Both the position numbers and the translations under genes were made by a program. From positions 62,001 through 126,000 of the forward strand of contig NZ_FOLS01000006.1 in the NCBI RefSeq assembly GCF_900112375.1: a stretch of 64,000 bases of DNA, given 5' to 3'. The DNA is from Pseudomonas citronellolis (GTDB lineage: Bacteria > Pseudomonadota > Gammaproteobacteria > Pseudomonadales > Pseudomonadaceae). The notes below the pieces were generated by a model that had not been told where the DNA came from, did no database searches, and saw only the letters and a list, made by a program, of their open reading frames with translations. This document shows positions 16,887 to 25,750 of this stretch, piece after piece; position 1 is the first letter of the stretch, and each line of letters opens with the position of its first letter.

Positions 16887-17171
16887 TCAGGTGTCGTAGC
16901 TGAGCACCTGGGCGGCGCGCTGGCGCAGAGCGTGGATCACGTCATTGCAGATGCGCCCCTCCTGCACCGCCAGGTCGCGGCTGATGGCCTCCAGCGCCTC
17001 CTGGCTGCTGCGCTCGTCGGCCAGCTGTTCGCCACTGAGGACGCGACGCAGGACGACCTCGCCTTCGGAAGTGCTCAGGCTCAGCACCCGGCCACCGTCC
17101 GGACGCGCGGGGCCGAGATCGTGGGCGTACTGGCTGAAGATGGCTGCGAGCAGGGGCTCGAGTCGGTCCAT
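16887..17171 (-). CDS. Small hypothetical protein
   Basis: The 94-aa protein is not assigned to a family. It is predicted soluble, with a beta-rich centre (GRVLSLSTSEGEVVLRRVL) flanked by helices and no signal peptide or cysteines. A clear ribosome site (CCAGGAGAACCCC before ATG 17171) supports it as a real gene. It lies alone between the thrC terminator and a convergent small gene. Function unknown. Confidence 0.6.
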   Translation of the reverse strand: MDRLEPLLAAIFSQYAHDLGPARPDGGRVLSLSTSEGEVVLRRVLSGEQLADERSSQEALEAISRDLAVQEGRICNDVIHALRQRAAQVLSYDT

Positions 17172-17261
17172 GGGGTTCTCCTGGGATACAACGGATACGT
17201 CAGGAAAAGACCTCTATCTGAAGGAAAAAGTTCAATAACCTCAGATATTTGCCCCGAAAAC

Positions 17262-17287
17262 GAAAAAGCCCGCCAAGGTGGCGGGCT
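17262..17287 (-). terminator. Rho-independent terminator of thrC
   Basis: On the minus strand AGCCCGCC and GGCGGGCT pair around ACCTT, followed by TTTTTCG. It sits 16 bases beyond the thrC stop. Confidence 0.85.
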
Positions 17288-17302
17288 CTTCCTGCGGCCG
17301 GT

Positions 17303-18712
17303 TTAGAGCGGCTTGCCGCGGTTGCCGTGGGCGCTGACGAAGGCCTGGACCTTGGCCAGTTCGTTGGGCAGCACGGTGCAGCGTTCCTCGCGCTGGAACA
17401 GGTCGGCCAGGTGCGCCGGCAGCGCCGGGGCCGCCTCGATGCCGGCCTTCTCCACCGCTTCGGGGAATTTCACCGGGTGCGCGGTGCCCAGGGTGACCAT
17501 GGGGATGGCCAGGCTGCGGCGGCATTCGCGGGCGGCGCGCACGCCGATGGCGGTGTGCGGGTCCAGCAGTTCGCCGCACTCGGCGTAGACCTCGGCGATG
17601 GTCTGGCAGGTCTGCTCGTCGTCCACCGCCAGGGAGTCGAACAGGCGGCGCGCCTCGGTCCAGCGGTCATCCTCGACGGACAGCTTGCCGGTGGCCTTGA
17701 AGCCGTCCATCAGCTCGGCGATGGCCTTGCCGTTGCGGCCGTGCAGGTCGAACAGCAGGCGCTCGAAGTTGGACGAGACCATGATGTCCATGGACGGCGA
17801 CAGCGACGCGTGCAGGGTGTCCTTGTCGTAGCGGTTGCCGGACATGAAGCGGTGCAGGATGTCGTTGCGGTTGGTCGCCACGATCAGTTGGCTGACCGGC
17901 AGGCCCATGTTGCGCGCCAGGTAGCCGGCGAAGATGTCGCCGAAGTTGCCGGTGGGCACCGAGAAGGCCACCGAACGGGCCGGCGCGCCGAGCTGGATGG
18001 CGGCATGGAAGTAGTAGACGATCTGGGCCATGATCCGCGCCCAGTTGATCGAGTTGACCGCCACCAGGCGGGTGCCTTTCAGGAAGCCCTGGTCGGCGAA
18101 GCTGGCCTTGACCATCTCCTGGCAGTCGTCGAAGTTGCCTTCGATGGCGATGTTGTGGATGTTTTCGCCGAGGATGGTCGTCATCTGCCGGCGCTGTACC
18201 TCGGACACGCGGTTGTGCGGGTGCATGATGAAGATGTCGACGTTCTCGCAGGCCTTGCAGCCTTCGATGGCCGCCGAGCCGGTGTCGCCGGAGGTGGCGC
18301 CCATGATCACCACGCGCTCGCCGCGCTTGGTCAGCACGTGGTCGAGCAGGCGGCCGAGCAGTTGCAGGGCGAAGTCCTTGAAGGCCAGGGTCGGGCCGTG
18401 GAACAGCTCCAGCACCCACTCGTTGCCGTTCAGCTGGCGCAGCGGCGCCACGGCGTTGTGGGCGAAGACGCCGTAGGTCTCCTCGAGGATCTTCTTGAAG
18501 TCGGCGTCCGAGATGCTGCCGGCGACGAACGGGCGCATCACCCGGAAGGCCAGCTCGTGGTACGGCAGGCCGGCCCAGGAGGCGATTTCCTCGACGGTGA
18601 AACGCGGCAGGTTTTCCGGCACGTACAGGCCGCCGTCGCTGGCCAGGCCAGCCAGCAGCACGTCTTCGAAGTTCAGCGCGGGCGCCTGGCCGCGGGTACT
18701 GATGTAGCGCAT
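17303..18712 (-). CDS. thrC: Threonine synthase
   Basis: The 469-aa enzyme converts O-phosphohomoserine to threonine with PLP. It is the long gamma-proteobacterial/fungal type. The N-terminus MRYISTRGQAPALNFEDVLLAGLASDG splits over a recognised ThrC N-domain. The PLP lysine lies in FHGPTLAFKDFALQLLG (about Lys 112), and the phosphate-binding GATSGDTGSAAIEG at about 144. It is downstream of hom on the same strand with 89 bases between them, so the two form the threonine-branch operon. The gap holds an unusual heptamer hairpin. Confidence 0.95.
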   Translation of the reverse strand: MRYISTRGQAPALNFEDVLLAGLASDGGLYVPENLPRFTVEEIASWAGLPYHELAFRVMRPFVAGSISDADFKKILEETYGVFAHNAVAPLRQLNGNEWVLELFHGPTLAFKDFALQLLGRLLDHVLTKRGERVVIMGATSGDTGSAAIEGCKACENVDIFIMHPHNRVSEVQRRQMTTILGENIHNIAIEGNFDDCQEMVKASFADQGFLKGTRLVAVNSINWARIMAQIVYYFHAAIQLGAPARSVAFSVPTGNFGDIFAGYLARNMGLPVSQLIVATNRNDILHRFMSGNRYDKDTLHASLSPSMDIMVSSNFERLLFDLHGRNGKAIAELMDGFKATGKLSVEDDRWTEARRLFDSLAVDDEQTCQTIAEVYAECGELLDPHTAIGVRAARECRRSLAIPMVTLGTAHPVKFPEAVEKAGIEAAPALPAHLADLFQREERCTVLPNELAKVQAFVSAHGNRGKPL

Positions 18713-18744
18713 GTTAGAAACCTTTCTTGAAAACCGATAAAAGC

Positions 18745-18795
18745 GCTGGAGGCTTGAGGCTGGACGTAGAAGCCTTCTCGTCCAGCCTTCAGCCT
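18745..18795 (-). repeat. Heptamer inverted repeat in the hom-thrC intergenic space
   Basis: GGCTTGAGGCTGGACG is followed 12 bases later by CGTCCAGCCTTCAGCC, making a hairpin in the hom-thrC transcript. The string TCTCGTCCAGCCTNCAGCCT is shared with the guaB-guaA gap at 52520. Confidence 0.7.
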
Positions 18796-18801
18796 ATAGC
18801 C

Positions 18802-20106
18802 TTACGCGAGCTGCTCTACACGAATGCGTACGACGTTGCCGACCACGTCATCCAGCGCTTCCAGCGCGGCGATGGCTTCGATGATGCGGGACTCGAGCAC
18901 GCGGTGGGTAACCAGGATCATCGGCACCAGACCGTCATGCTCTTCGACTTCCATCTGCATGATCGATTCGATGTTGATGCCGCGCTCGGAGAGGATGGTC
19001 GCCACCTGGGCCAGTACGCCCGGGTGGTCCTTGGCCTGGATGCGCAGGTAGTAGGCGCTTTCGCAGGCTTCGATCGGCAGGATCGGGTGGTCGGAGAGCG
19101 AGTCCGGCTGGAAGGCCAGGTGCGGCACGCGGTTCTCCGGGTCGGTGGTGAGCACGCGGACCACGTCGACCAGGTCGGCGACCACCGAGGACGCGGTGGG
19201 CTCCATGCCGGCTCCGGCGCCGTAGAACAGCGTGGAACCGGCGGCGTCGCCGTTGACCATGACCGCGTTCATCACGCCGTTCACATTGGCGATCAGGCGG
19301 TCGGCCGGGATCAGCGTCGGGTGCACGCGCAGCTCGATGCCGGCGTCGGTGCGGCGGGCCACGCCCAGGTGCTTGATGCGGTAGCCCAGGGCCTCGGCGT
19401 AGTTCACGTCGGCGGTGGTCAGCTTGGTGATGCCCTCGGTGTAGGCCTTGTCGAACTGCAGCGGGATGCCGAAGGCGATGGACGCCAGGATGGTCAGCTT
19501 GTGCGCGGCGTCGATGCCCTCGACGTCGAAGGTCGGGTCGGCTTCGGCGTAGCCCAGCGCCTGGGCTTCCTTGAGCACGTCGGCGAAGGCGCGGCCTTTC
19601 TCGCGCATCTCGGTGAGGATGAAGTTGCCGGTGCCGTTGATGATGCCGGCCAGCCAGTTGATGCGGTTGGCCGCCAGGCCCTCGCGGATCGCCTTGATCA
19701 CCGGGATGCCGCCGGCCACCGCGGCCTCGAAGGCGACGATCACGCCCTTTTCGCGGGCCTTGGCGAAGATCTCGTTGCCGTGCACGGCGATCAGCGCCTT
19801 GTTCGCGGTGACCACGTGCTTGCCGTTCTCGATGGCCTTGAGCACCAGCTCATGGGCCAGGGTGTAGCCGCCGATCAGCTCGATGACCACGTCGATTTCC
19901 GGGTTGTTCGCCACGTCGAAAATGTCGGCAGTGATGGGGGTGCTGCCGGTTTCGCATTTCGGATTGGGGCGACGGGCGGCAATCTGCGCAACCTCGATAC
20001 CACGCCCGGCACGGCGGGCAATCTCCTCGGCGTTGCGTTTGAGTACATTGAAGGTACCGCCACCGACGGTCCCCAACCCACAGATTCCCACTTTCACCGG
20101 TTTCAC
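18802..20106 (-). CDS. hom: Homoserine dehydrogenase
   Basis: The 434-aa enzyme reduces aspartate semialdehyde to homoserine, the first step of the Met/Thr branch. It has an N-terminal NAD(P)-binding motif (VGICGLGTVGGGTFNVL), a central catalytic domain (GIINGTGNFIL and the PTFDVEGIDAAHKL region) and a C-terminal ACT domain (about 350-430), which suggests allosteric control by threonine. I chose the GTG at 20106 because GGGGAG lies 7 bases upstream and the protein then has the usual Pseudomonas length. The in-frame ATGs further upstream add 18 non-conserved residues. Co-oriented with thrC. Confidence 0.94.
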   Translation of the reverse strand: MKPVKVGICGLGTVGGGTFNVLKRNAEEIARRAGRGIEVAQIAARRPNPKCETGSTPITADIFDVANNPEIDVVIELIGGYTLAHELVLKAIENGKHVVTANKALIAVHGNEIFAKAREKGVIVAFEAAVAGGIPVIKAIREGLAANRINWLAGIINGTGNFILTEMREKGRAFADVLKEAQALGYAEADPTFDVEGIDAAHKLTILASIAFGIPLQFDKAYTEGITKLTTADVNYAEALGYRIKHLGVARRTDAGIELRVHPTLIPADRLIANVNGVMNAVMVNGDAAGSTLFYGAGAGMEPTASSVVADLVDVVRVLTTDPENRVPHLAFQPDSLSDHPILPIEACESAYYLRIQAKDHPGVLAQVATILSERGINIESIMQMEVEEHDGLVPMILVTHRVLESRIIEAIAALEALDDVVGNVVRIRVEQLA

Positions 20107-20278
20107 GCTGAAACTCCCCATCATCGCGGCAAACGGGGTACGTCCCGGCCCGCGGCGCATGCGCGGCGAGGGCGGGGACGTACCGTACGAAGGCCGGGCG
20201 AACGCCCGGCCTCATGGTTAAAGGAACCGCACATTACGAAGCGGCTCCCTATTAGTCAAATCAGGCGCAGGGCCCGAT

Positions 20279-21007
20279 TCACTTGGTGTCCAGCACCAGC
20301 TTGGCGATTTCGCCGGCGCTCTGGTAACCCGGCAGCATCTGGCCGCTTTCGAGGATGATCGCCGGGGTGCCCTGCACGCCGACCATCTGGCCCAGCTGGA
20401 ACTGCTTGTCCACCGGGTTGGGGCACTGCGCGGCCTTGATTTCCTTGCCGTGGAACATCTCGGTCATGGCCGCCGCGCGGTCCTTGGAGCACCACACCGC
20501 CTGCAGCTGCTGGTCACCCGGGGACTTCGGCCCCTGGCGCGGGAAGGCCAGGTAGCGCACCTCGATGCCGCGCTTGTTCAGCTCCGGCACCTCGGAATGC
20601 AGCTTCTGGCAGTACGGGCAGGTGGTGTCGGTGAACACGGTGATGTGCGCCTTGGCCTTGCCCTGGGCGGGGAACACCACCATGTCGCTGGCCGGCAGCG
20701 CATTGATGGTCTTGGCCACGCCGGCCGCCTCGGCGACCTCGGTGATGTTGGTGGCCGCGCCGTCCTTCACCTGGTAGATGTTGCCCTGCACCACGAAGTT
20801 GCCGTCGACGCTGGCGTAGAGCACCCGGCCGCCCTTGAGCTGGACCTGGTACAGGCCCTGCACGGGGCTGGCGCTGATGGTTTCGATGGGCAGGTCGGGC
20901 TGCAGCGACTGCAGGGTCTTGCGGATGGTCTGGTCGGGCTCGGCGGCCAGGACGAGGGTGCTGGCGAGGCCCAGGGCCGCGGCAGCCAGGAAACGGGACA
21001 GACGCAT
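20279..21007 (-). CDS. dsbC: Thiol:disulfide interchange protein DsbC
   Basis: The 242-aa protein is a periplasmic disulfide isomerase. It has a signal peptide (1-22, cleavage after VLAA), an N-terminal dimerisation domain (about 23-85) and a thioredoxin domain with active-site CPYC at 130-133 and the cis-proline loop GTPAI near 210. A second structural cysteine pair is present (AVWC...AAQC). The start at ATG 21007 has AGGAG six bases upstream. The usual neighbours hom and xerD flank it. Confidence 0.93.
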   Translation of the reverse strand: MRLSRFLAAAALGLASTLVLAAEPDQTIRKTLQSLQPDLPIETISASPVQGLYQVQLKGGRVLYASVDGNFVVQGNIYQVKDGAATNITEVAEAAGVAKTINALPASDMVVFPAQGKAKAHITVFTDTTCPYCQKLHSEVPELNKRGIEVRYLAFPRQGPKSPGDQQLQAVWCSKDRAAAMTEMFHGKEIKAAQCPNPVDKQFQLGQMVGVQGTPAIILESGQMLPGYQSAGEIAKLVLDTK

Positions 21008-21190
21008 GGAAAACTCCTGTGGATGAACCTCGCAGCCTACCACAGCAGAGCCTGCGGACCGAACCGCGAGCTTGTAGCACGAGGCTTCAGGGCGCGCCGT
21101 TGGTCGATCAGGTCAAGCGGCGGATAACGCGAACGGTTGTTCGTCCTACACCAGACAGGCCTATCTTGCCGGCTGCGCCGAGGCGCTTTT

Positions 21191-21265
21191 CGTAGGATGG
21201 GTTGAGCCTTGGCGAAACCCATGCGGTCGTGGTGATGGGTATCGCTTCGCTCAACCCATCCTACG
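21191..21265. repeat. Inverted repeat of the GGATGGGTTGAGC family
   Basis: CGTAGGATGGGTTGAGC...GAAACCCATGC is followed by GATGGGTATCGC...CTCAACCCATCCTACG, a long hairpin between xerD and dsbC. A further GCGGACGGAGTCCGC palindrome follows at about 21283. Confidence 0.7.
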
Positions 21266-21305
21266 GGGGTGTCCGGCCCATCGCGGACGGAGTCCGCTCC
21301 TACGC

Positions 21306-22202
21306 TCAACCGCGCGGGTGGTGCTGGGCGTGCAGCTCCTGCAGGCGCGCGCGGGCGATGTGGGTGTAGATCTGCGTGGTCGACAGGTCGCTGTGGCCCA
21401 GCAGCATCTGCACCACGCGCAGGTCGGCGCCATGGTTGAGCAGGTGGGTGGCGAAGGCGTGGCGCAGGGTGTGCGGCGACAGCGACTTGCCGATGCCGGC
21501 GACCTTGGCGTGGTGCTTGATGCGGTACCAGAAGGTCTGCCGCGTCATCTGCTCGCCGCGCAGGCTGGGGAAGAGCACGTCGCTGGGGCGGCCGCCGAGC
21601 AGGTCGTCGCGGGCGTTGCGCAGGTAGCGTTCGAGCCAGACGATGGCTTCCTCGCCCAGCGGCACCAGGCGCTCCTTGCTGCCCTTGCCGAACACCCGCA
21701 CCACGCCCTGGCGCAGGTTGAGCTGTTCGAGGGTCAGGCCGATCAGTTCGCTGACGCGCAGACCGCAGGCGTAGAGCACTTCCAGCATGGCGCGGTCACG
21801 CAGGCCCAGCGGGTCCTCGGTCTCGGGCGCGGCCAGCAGCGCTTCGACGTCGGCCTCGGACAGCGACTTGGGCAGCGGCTTGCCCAGTTGCGGCAGTTCC
21901 ACCTGCAGGGTCGGGTCCTCGGCGATGAGCCCCTCGCGCAGGCAGTAGCGGTAGAAACCGCGCACGCCGGAGAGGAAGCGCGCGGTGGAGCGGGCCTTGT
22001 AGCCCTGGGCCAGGCGCCAGGCCAGGTGGTCGAGGATCAGCTCGCGGCCGGCGCGCTCCAGGCTCACGCCCTGCTCCTCCAGCCAGCCGTTGAACAGCGC
22101 CAGGTCGCTGCCGTAGGCCAGGCGGGTGTTGTCGGCAAGGCCTTTCTCCAGCCAGAGGGCGTCGAGGAAACGGTCGATCAGCGGGTGCGCAACGGGATTC
22201 AC
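21306..22202 (-). CDS. xerD: Site-specific tyrosine recombinase XerD
   Basis: This 298-aa recombinase has an N-terminal SAM-like core-binding domain (about 8-95) and a catalytic domain (about 110-290). All active residues are present: Arg 149 (ACGLRVSEL), His 244 and Arg 247 (SPHTLRHAFATH), His 270 (LLGHSDLSTT) and Tyr 279 (QIYTHI). With XerC it resolves chromosome dimers at dif. The start is GTG 22202. The xerD-dsbC-hom order is conserved in pseudomonads, so this is the housekeeping recombinase and not a phage integrase. Confidence 0.95.
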   Translation of the reverse strand: MNPVAHPLIDRFLDALWLEKGLADNTRLAYGSDLALFNGWLEEQGVSLERAGRELILDHLAWRLAQGYKARSTARFLSGVRGFYRYCLREGLIAEDPTLQVELPQLGKPLPKSLSEADVEALLAAPETEDPLGLRDRAMLEVLYACGLRVSELIGLTLEQLNLRQGVVRVFGKGSKERLVPLGEEAIVWLERYLRNARDDLLGGRPSDVLFPSLRGEQMTRQTFWYRIKHHAKVAGIGKSLSPHTLRHAFATHLLNHGADLRVVQMLLGHSDLSTTQIYTHIARARLQELHAQHHPRG

Positions 22203-22297
22203 GGCGGTTTTCGGATTCTAAAGCGGACGGGGCGCAGCTAGTCTTCCACAGGCAGGCCGTCCGCGGCCAGCCATCCCCTCGTCAAGGAATCCTCCGC

Positions 22298-24130
22298 ATG
22301 GATGAAACCCGAGTTCTGCTTTCCCTCGGCGGCATCGGCGCCGGCGCCCTGCTCTGCCAGTGGCTGGCCTGGCGCCTGCGCCTGCCGGCGATCCTTTTCC
22401 TGCTGCTGTCCGGCATTCTCGCCGGCCCCCTGCTCGGCCTGCTCGACCCGCAGGCGCTGTTCGGCCCGCTGCTGTTCCCCCTGGTCTCGCTGTCGGTGGC
22501 GCTGATCCTCTTCGAAGGCAGCCTCACCCTGCACTTCAGCGAGTGGCGCGAGATCGGCAAGGTGGTGCAGCGCATGGTCACCTGGGGCGCGCTGCTGACC
22601 TGGGGCGTGATCGCCCTGGCGGTGCACTGGCTGCTGGACTTCAGCTGGGAGATGGCGCTGCTGTTCGGCACCCTCACCCTGGTCACCGGCCCCACGGTGA
22701 TAGTGCCGATGCTGCGGGTGGTGCGGCCGAAGGCGACCATCGCCAACATCCTGCGCTGGGAGGGCATCGTCATCGACCCCATAGGCGCGCTGCTGGCGGT
22801 GGTGGTCTACAGCTTCATCGCCGCCAGCGACACCGGCAGCGGCTGGCGCCACAGTCTTGGCGCCTTCGCCGGGGTGATCGCCTGCGGCAGCGCCTTCGGC
22901 ATCCTCGGCGGCCTGGCCCTGGGCCAGGTGCTGCGCCGCCAGTGGCTGCCGGACTACCTGCACAACCTGGCCGCGCTGTCGGCGGTGCTGGGCATCTTCA
23001 TCGGCGCCAACCTCACGGTGCACGAGTCCGGCCTGCTGGCGGTGACGCTGATGGGCATGTGCCTGGCCAACATGAAGGGCGTGGACGTGCGGCAGATCCT
23101 GCACTTCAAGGAGAACCTCAGCGTGCTGCTGATCTCCGGCCTGTTCATCGTCCTCGCCGCGCGCCTGGACCTGTCCGCCCTGCTCGGCCTGGGCCCGGCG
23201 GCGCTGCTGGTGCTGGCGCTGATCCAGTTCGTCGCCCGCCCGCTGAACGTGCTGGTGAGCAGCGCCGGCTCGTCGCTGAACTGGCGCGAACGGGCGCTGC
23301 TGGCCTGGATCGCCCCGCGCGGGATAGTCGCGGCGGCGGTCTCGGCGATCTTCGCCATCCGCCTGCAGGAGGCCGGCCACGAGCAGGCCCAGTTGCTGGT
23401 GCCGCTGACCTTCCTGGTGATCATCGGCACCGTGGTCCTGCAGAGCGCCACCGCGCGGCCCCTGGCGCGCCTGCTGAAAGTGGCGGAGCCGGCGCCCAGC
23501 GGCTTCCTCATCGTCGGCGCCAACCCGGTGGCGCGGGCCATCGGCACGGCGCTGAAGAACGCCGGCAGCCGCGTGCTGCTCACCGACTCCAGCTGGGAGA
23601 ACATCCGCGCCGCGCGCATGGACAACCTGCCCACCTACTTCGGCAACCCCACCTCGCAGCATGCCGAGGCGCACCTGGACCTGGTCGGCCTCGGCCACCT
23701 GCTGGCCCTGTCGCCCTCCGGCGAGCTGAACACCCTGGCCTGCATGCGCTTCCGCCACGAGTTCGGCGCGCGCCTCTTCAGCCTGACCAGCGGCCAGGAG
23801 AGCCGGCGCACCGACAAGCACCGCGCCAGCGACCAGCACCGCGGGCACAACCTGAGCCCGCGCGAGCTGAGCTACCCGCAGTTCGCCGGCCTGCTGTCCC
23901 GCGGCGCCGAAGTGCGCAGCACCCTGCTCAGCGAGAGCTTCGGCTGGGAGCAGTACCAGGCGCTGTACGGCAACGCCGCCACCCTGCTGTTCGCCCGCGA
24001 TCCCTCGGGCTGGATGCACGTGGCCAGCAGCACCCGGCCGCTGAACCCCGCGGAGAGCTGGCTGGTGATAGCGCTGATCGAGGAAGGCGCCCACGCGGCC
24101 GGCAAGGAGGACGACCGACAGTCGGAATGA
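22298..24130 (+). CDS. CPA1/NhaP-type cation:proton antiporter with TrkA-N domain
   Basis: The 610-aa protein has about 12 membrane helices in residues 5-390. They include the conserved GPTVIVPMLRVVRP and the ion-binding IDPIGALLAVVV region (Asp near 168). A cytoplasmic Rossmann/TrkA-N-like domain (about 405-520: IVGANPVARAIGTAL) and a further soluble tail of about 90 residues follow. It probably exchanges Na+ or K+ for protons, with gating by nucleotide binding. Ion specificity is not readable. It is divergent from xerD, with 95 bases between starts. Confidence 0.85.
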   Translation: MDETRVLLSLGGIGAGALLCQWLAWRLRLPAILFLLLSGILAGPLLGLLDPQALFGPLLFPLVSLSVALILFEGSLTLHFSEWREIGKVVQRMVTWGALLTWGVIALAVHWLLDFSWEMALLFGTLTLVTGPTVIVPMLRVVRPKATIANILRWEGIVIDPIGALLAVVVYSFIAASDTGSGWRHSLGAFAGVIACGSAFGILGGLALGQVLRRQWLPDYLHNLAALSAVLGIFIGANLTVHESGLLAVTLMGMCLANMKGVDVRQILHFKENLSVLLISGLFIVLAARLDLSALLGLGPAALLVLALIQFVARPLNVLVSSAGSSLNWRERALLAWIAPRGIVAAAVSAIFAIRLQEAGHEQAQLLVPLTFLVIIGTVVLQSATARPLARLLKVAEPAPSGFLIVGANPVARAIGTALKNAGSRVLLTDSSWENIRAARMDNLPTYFGNPTSQHAEAHLDLVGLGHLLALSPSGELNTLACMRFRHEFGARLFSLTSGQESRRTDKHRASDQHRGHNLSPRELSYPQFAGLLSRGAEVRSTLLSESFGWEQYQALYGNAATLLFARDPSGWMHVASSTRPLNPAESWLVIALIEEGAHAAGKEDDRQSE

Positions 24131-24246
24131 TCCGGGATCGGCTGGCGAATCGTCCGTCAGCCTATCCTAAGATGGGTGACAGGGCGGGGTGTCGGAAGCA
24201 ATGATTGCACCACGCCATCATTCTTTCAGTTCCACGGTCCACAACC

Positions 24247-24924
24247 ATGCCCAACACCCAGAATTCCCGCCTCGGCCAGATTCTCGTCAGCAAGGGCCTG
24301 ATCAGCGCCGCCCAACTGGACCAGGCGATCCAGTTGCAATTGCGCAACGGCCTGCGCCTGGGGGAAACCCTGATCGCCCAGGGCTGGGTCAGCGAACGCC
24401 AGGTCAGGCAGGCGCTGAAGAAGCAGAACAACCTGCGCCTGGCCGCCACCCTGGTGGCGGCCCTGCTCGGCCCCTTCCAGCTGGCCAGCGCGGACATCCA
24501 GCGCCAACAGGCCCCGGCGATCAGCCAGAGCCACCAGCAGCGCGGGCTGAAGCCGCTGAGCGACAGCGAAATGAGCAGCATCAATGCCCAGGGTTTCGAT
24601 GAAACCCTGCAGAGCCTGTTCGTCAGTGCCGAGGCCGGTGACGGCGTGGGCACCATGAAGCAACTGGCGCGCCTGGTGCTGCCGGTGGTGGACAGCCTGC
24701 AGGCCGAGACCTCGATGAAGGACGTGGTCTACGACACCGAACACATGGCCTCCAGCCTCAACCCCGACGGCTCGATCAGCCTGCGCCTGCCCAGTTCCAT
24801 CGGCGAGATGCGCTTCGACAACATCCGCGTCGCCGGCGCCCCGCAGAGCCAGAGCATGGGCAGCCTGAGCCTGCAGGACATCGACCTGTCCCAGGCCTCG
24901 CTGCACGTCAGCATGCGGCCCTGA
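24247..24924 (+). CDS. Hypothetical protein with GspE-N/MshEN-like domain
   Basis: This 225-aa protein has an N-terminal domain (about 5-65: RLGQILVSKGLISAAQLDQAI... LRLGETLIAQGWVSERQVRQAL) with the two repeated helix-hairpin units of the type II secretion ATPase N-domain (MshEN/GspE-N). In several systems this domain binds c-di-GMP. A hydrophobic stretch near 70-82 may be a signal-like or membrane segment (LVAALLGPFQLASA). The rest matches no family I recognise. A c-di-GMP role is only a possibility. I preferred ATG 24247 over the upstream in-frame ATG because the conserved domain begins right after it. Confidence 0.7.
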   Translation: MPNTQNSRLGQILVSKGLISAAQLDQAIQLQLRNGLRLGETLIAQGWVSERQVRQALKKQNNLRLAATLVAALLGPFQLASADIQRQQAPAISQSHQQRGLKPLSDSEMSSINAQGFDETLQSLFVSAEAGDGVGTMKQLARLVLPVVDSLQAETSMKDVVYDTEHMASSLNPDGSISLRLPSSIGEMRFDNIRVAGAPQSQSMGSLSLQDIDLSQASLHVSMRP

Positions 24925-24969
24925 GGCGACCGGAAAGCCCGCTCCTACCATACCGGTGGGCATGGCTTT

Positions 24970-25052
24970 TCGTAGGAGCGAGCTTGCTCGCGAACAAACG
25001 CGGTGCCATGCGGTTCGCGAGCAAGAACTAGGCGTCCCCCTCGATCCTACGA
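24970..25052. repeat. REP pair with type-B loop and 14-base insertion in the right arm
   Basis: The left arm CGTAGGAGCGAGCTTGCTCGCGAAC and the complementary right arm flank the loop AAACGCGGTGCCATGCGG. The right arm has AACTAGGCGTCCCC inserted between GAGCAAG and CTCG. The rest of 24925-25355 holds two GTACAACC/GGTTGTAC palindromes (about 25085-25112 and 25211-25236) and a terminator, and no gene that I can see. Confidence 0.75.
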
Positions 25053-25303
25053 AGAGCATCTCGGCGCAGCCGGCAAGCGTGTAGGGCGTATAACCGTTCG
25101 CGGTTATACGCCGTTTGACCTTGGCTACCGCTCCGCTCGGTTCCGGGCTTGTCGTGGGCCGACATTCTCCCAGGCTCAGCCATGGCGTAGCCGACGGGAT
25201 GGGTGTAGCGGCGTACAACCGCGAACGGTTGTACGCCCTACGGTTCCAGGGAGACACAGGCAGGGCCCGCTCCTACAGGCGTCCCCGGCAAATCGCAGGC
25301 ATG

Positions 25304-25331
25304 AAAAAAGCAGCCCGAGGGCTGCTTTTTT
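25304..25331 (-). terminator. Bidirectional Rho-independent terminator after rplS
   Basis: AAAAAAGCAGCCC GAG GGGCTGCTTTTTT type hairpin with T-runs on both strands, 25 bases beyond the rplS stop. Confidence 0.9.
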
Positions 25332-25355
25332 CCGGATCGACTGGGAGTCGTGGAC

Positions 25356-25706
25356 TCAGACCAGTTTTTCCTTGATGCGCGCTGCCTTGCCGGACAGTTC
25401 GCGGAGGTAGTACAGCTTGGCCTTGCGCACGTCGCCGCGACGCTTGACGCTGACGCTGTCGACCAGCGGGCTGTAGGTCTGGAAGGTACGCTCTACGCCT
25501 ACGCCGTTGGAGATCTTGCGAACGGTGAACGCGCTGTTCAGGCCGCGGTTGCGCTTGCCGATCACGACGCCTTCGAAGGCCTGCAGACGCTGACGGTCGC
25601 CTTCCTTCACTTTCACCTGGACGATTACGGTGTCGCCGGGGGCGAACGCCGGAATCTCTTTGTTCATCTGTTCAGCTTCGATCTGCTGAATGATCTTGTT
25701 GGTCAT
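25356..25706 (-). CDS. rplS: 50S ribosomal protein L19
   Basis: The 116-aa protein is L19, located at the 30S-50S interface. Typical features are [39 protein letters not shown] and [28 protein letters not shown] in sequence. Length matches the family. It is the last gene of the rpsP-rimM-trmD-rplS operon, with 44 bases after trmD, and is followed by a strong terminator. Confidence 0.97.
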   Translation of the reverse strand: MTNKIIQQIEAEQMNKEIPAFAPGDTVIVQVKVKEGDRQRLQAFEGVVIGKRNRGLNSAFTVRKISNGVGVERTFQTYSPLVDSVSVKRRGDVRKAKLYYLRELSGKAARIKEKLV

Positions 25707-25750
25707 CTCAGTGCTCCTAAGACAAGCGCTTGGCGCTCGCCATCGATACG

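Noticed and set aside
21306-22202. xerD-like gene as a phage or island integrase
   Set aside because: Length, full XerD motifs and the dsbC-hom neighbourhood mark it as the housekeeping recombinase.
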